DNA from: JBDSLU01 sp039916225
GTDB lineage: Bacteria; Acidobacteriota; Vicinamibacteria; Vicinamibacterales; Vicinamibacteraceae
Reading direction: 5' to 3'
Assembly (NCBI GenBank): GCA_039916225.1
Contig: JBDSLU010000256.1
Location: 1 to 5,676, forward strand
Length of the DNA stretch: 5,676 nt
The translations under genes and the position numbers were made by a program. Below the pieces are notes generated by a model, which did no database searches, had not been told where the DNA came from, and worked only from the letters and a program-made list of their open reading frames with translations. Each line of letters begins with the position of its first letter. The first letter of the stretch is position 1. This document shows, piece by piece, positions 5,599 to 5,676 of the stretch.

Positions 5599-5676
5599 GC
5601 GCCCGTAGCTCAGCTGGATTAGAGCGTTGGCCTCCGAAGCCAAAGGTCGCAGGTTCGAATCCTGCCGGGCGCACCA
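5599..5676 (+). tRNA. tRNA-Arg, anticodon CCG
   Basis: A full 78-nt cloverleaf begins 30 bases after the first tRNA. The acceptor GCGCCCG (5599-5605) pairs with CGGGCGC (5666-5672). The D stem is GCTC/GAGC (5608-5611, 5622-5625), the anticodon stem TTGGC/GCCAA (5627-5631, 5639-5643) and the T stem GCAGG/CCTGC (5649-5653, 5661-5665) around TTCGAAT, all without mispairs. The anticodon CCG at 5634-5636 reads CGG. A20, C35 and A73 mark it as arginine-accepting. The encoded CCA is the last three bases of the window. With only 30 bases between them, the pair is probably co-transcribed. Confidence 0.97.

Noticed and set aside
5141..5608. A 155-codon open frame running from the DUF3060 gene through the first tRNA
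   Set aside because: Its end (YAPVAQLDRASGFEP) is the familiar false protein obtained by translating a tRNA gene; the rest is an out-of-frame shadow.
1..5676. Mobile elements, CRISPR arrays or long repeats
   Set aside because: No transposase or integrase motif, no regularly spaced repeats and no long direct or terminal inverted repeats were seen; the only sizeable repeats are the shared ends of the two tRNAs.

Overview
This is a GC-rich bacterial chromosomal segment with ordinary housekeeping or accessory content. I see no phage, transposon, plasmid or CRISPR signature. The strongly G/C third codon positions, a Lig-Pol type LigD whose polymerase domain carries a 'DPWFS...DLDPMPGVPF' block, a DUF3060-type secreted protein and tRNAs with encoded CCA would fit an Acidobacteriota-like organism (for example Vicinamibacteria) or a similar soil lineage. 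That placement is inference from general resemblance, not from a marker gene.

Layout. (1) Positions 1-1581 (+) hold the 3' part of ligD: the end of the ATP-dependent ligase domain, its OB-fold, a basic linker and a complete C-terminal polymerase/primase domain. The start lies upstream of the window. (2) Convergent to it, and only 10 bp away, ends a probable three-gene operon on the minus strand, read from 4320 down to 1592: a CPA1-type cation/proton antiporter (4320-2794), a stand-alone TrkA/RCK regulatory protein (2797-2114, joined by an ATGA stop/start overlap), and after 60 bp a small secreted beta-rich protein of unknown function (2053-1592). (3) A 158-bp divergent intergenic region (4321-4478) carries an 18-bp near-perfect palindrome, candidate -10 boxes for both directions and two mutually exclusive hairpins next to the next gene's ribosome binding site. 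(4) A secreted protein with two DUF3060-like domains (4479-5378, +) is followed by a strong hairpin that looks like a terminator. (5) Two tandem tRNA-Arg genes, anticodons TCG and CCG, occupy 5492-5676. The second ends exactly on the last base of the window with its CCA tail.

How the parts work together. The antiporter and RCK protein very likely form one ion-homeostasis unit: a membrane transporter plus a nucleotide-sensing cytoplasmic gate, translated in a coupled way. The secreted third gene may be a partner or a passenger. LigD belongs to bacterial non-homologous end joining, but no Ku gene is in view. The DUF3060 protein has no recognisable link to its neighbours. The points most worth following are the exact in-register duplication inside the DUF3060 protein, the detached RCK subunit of a CPA1 antiporter with altered core motifs, and the regulatory structures in the divergent intergenic region.
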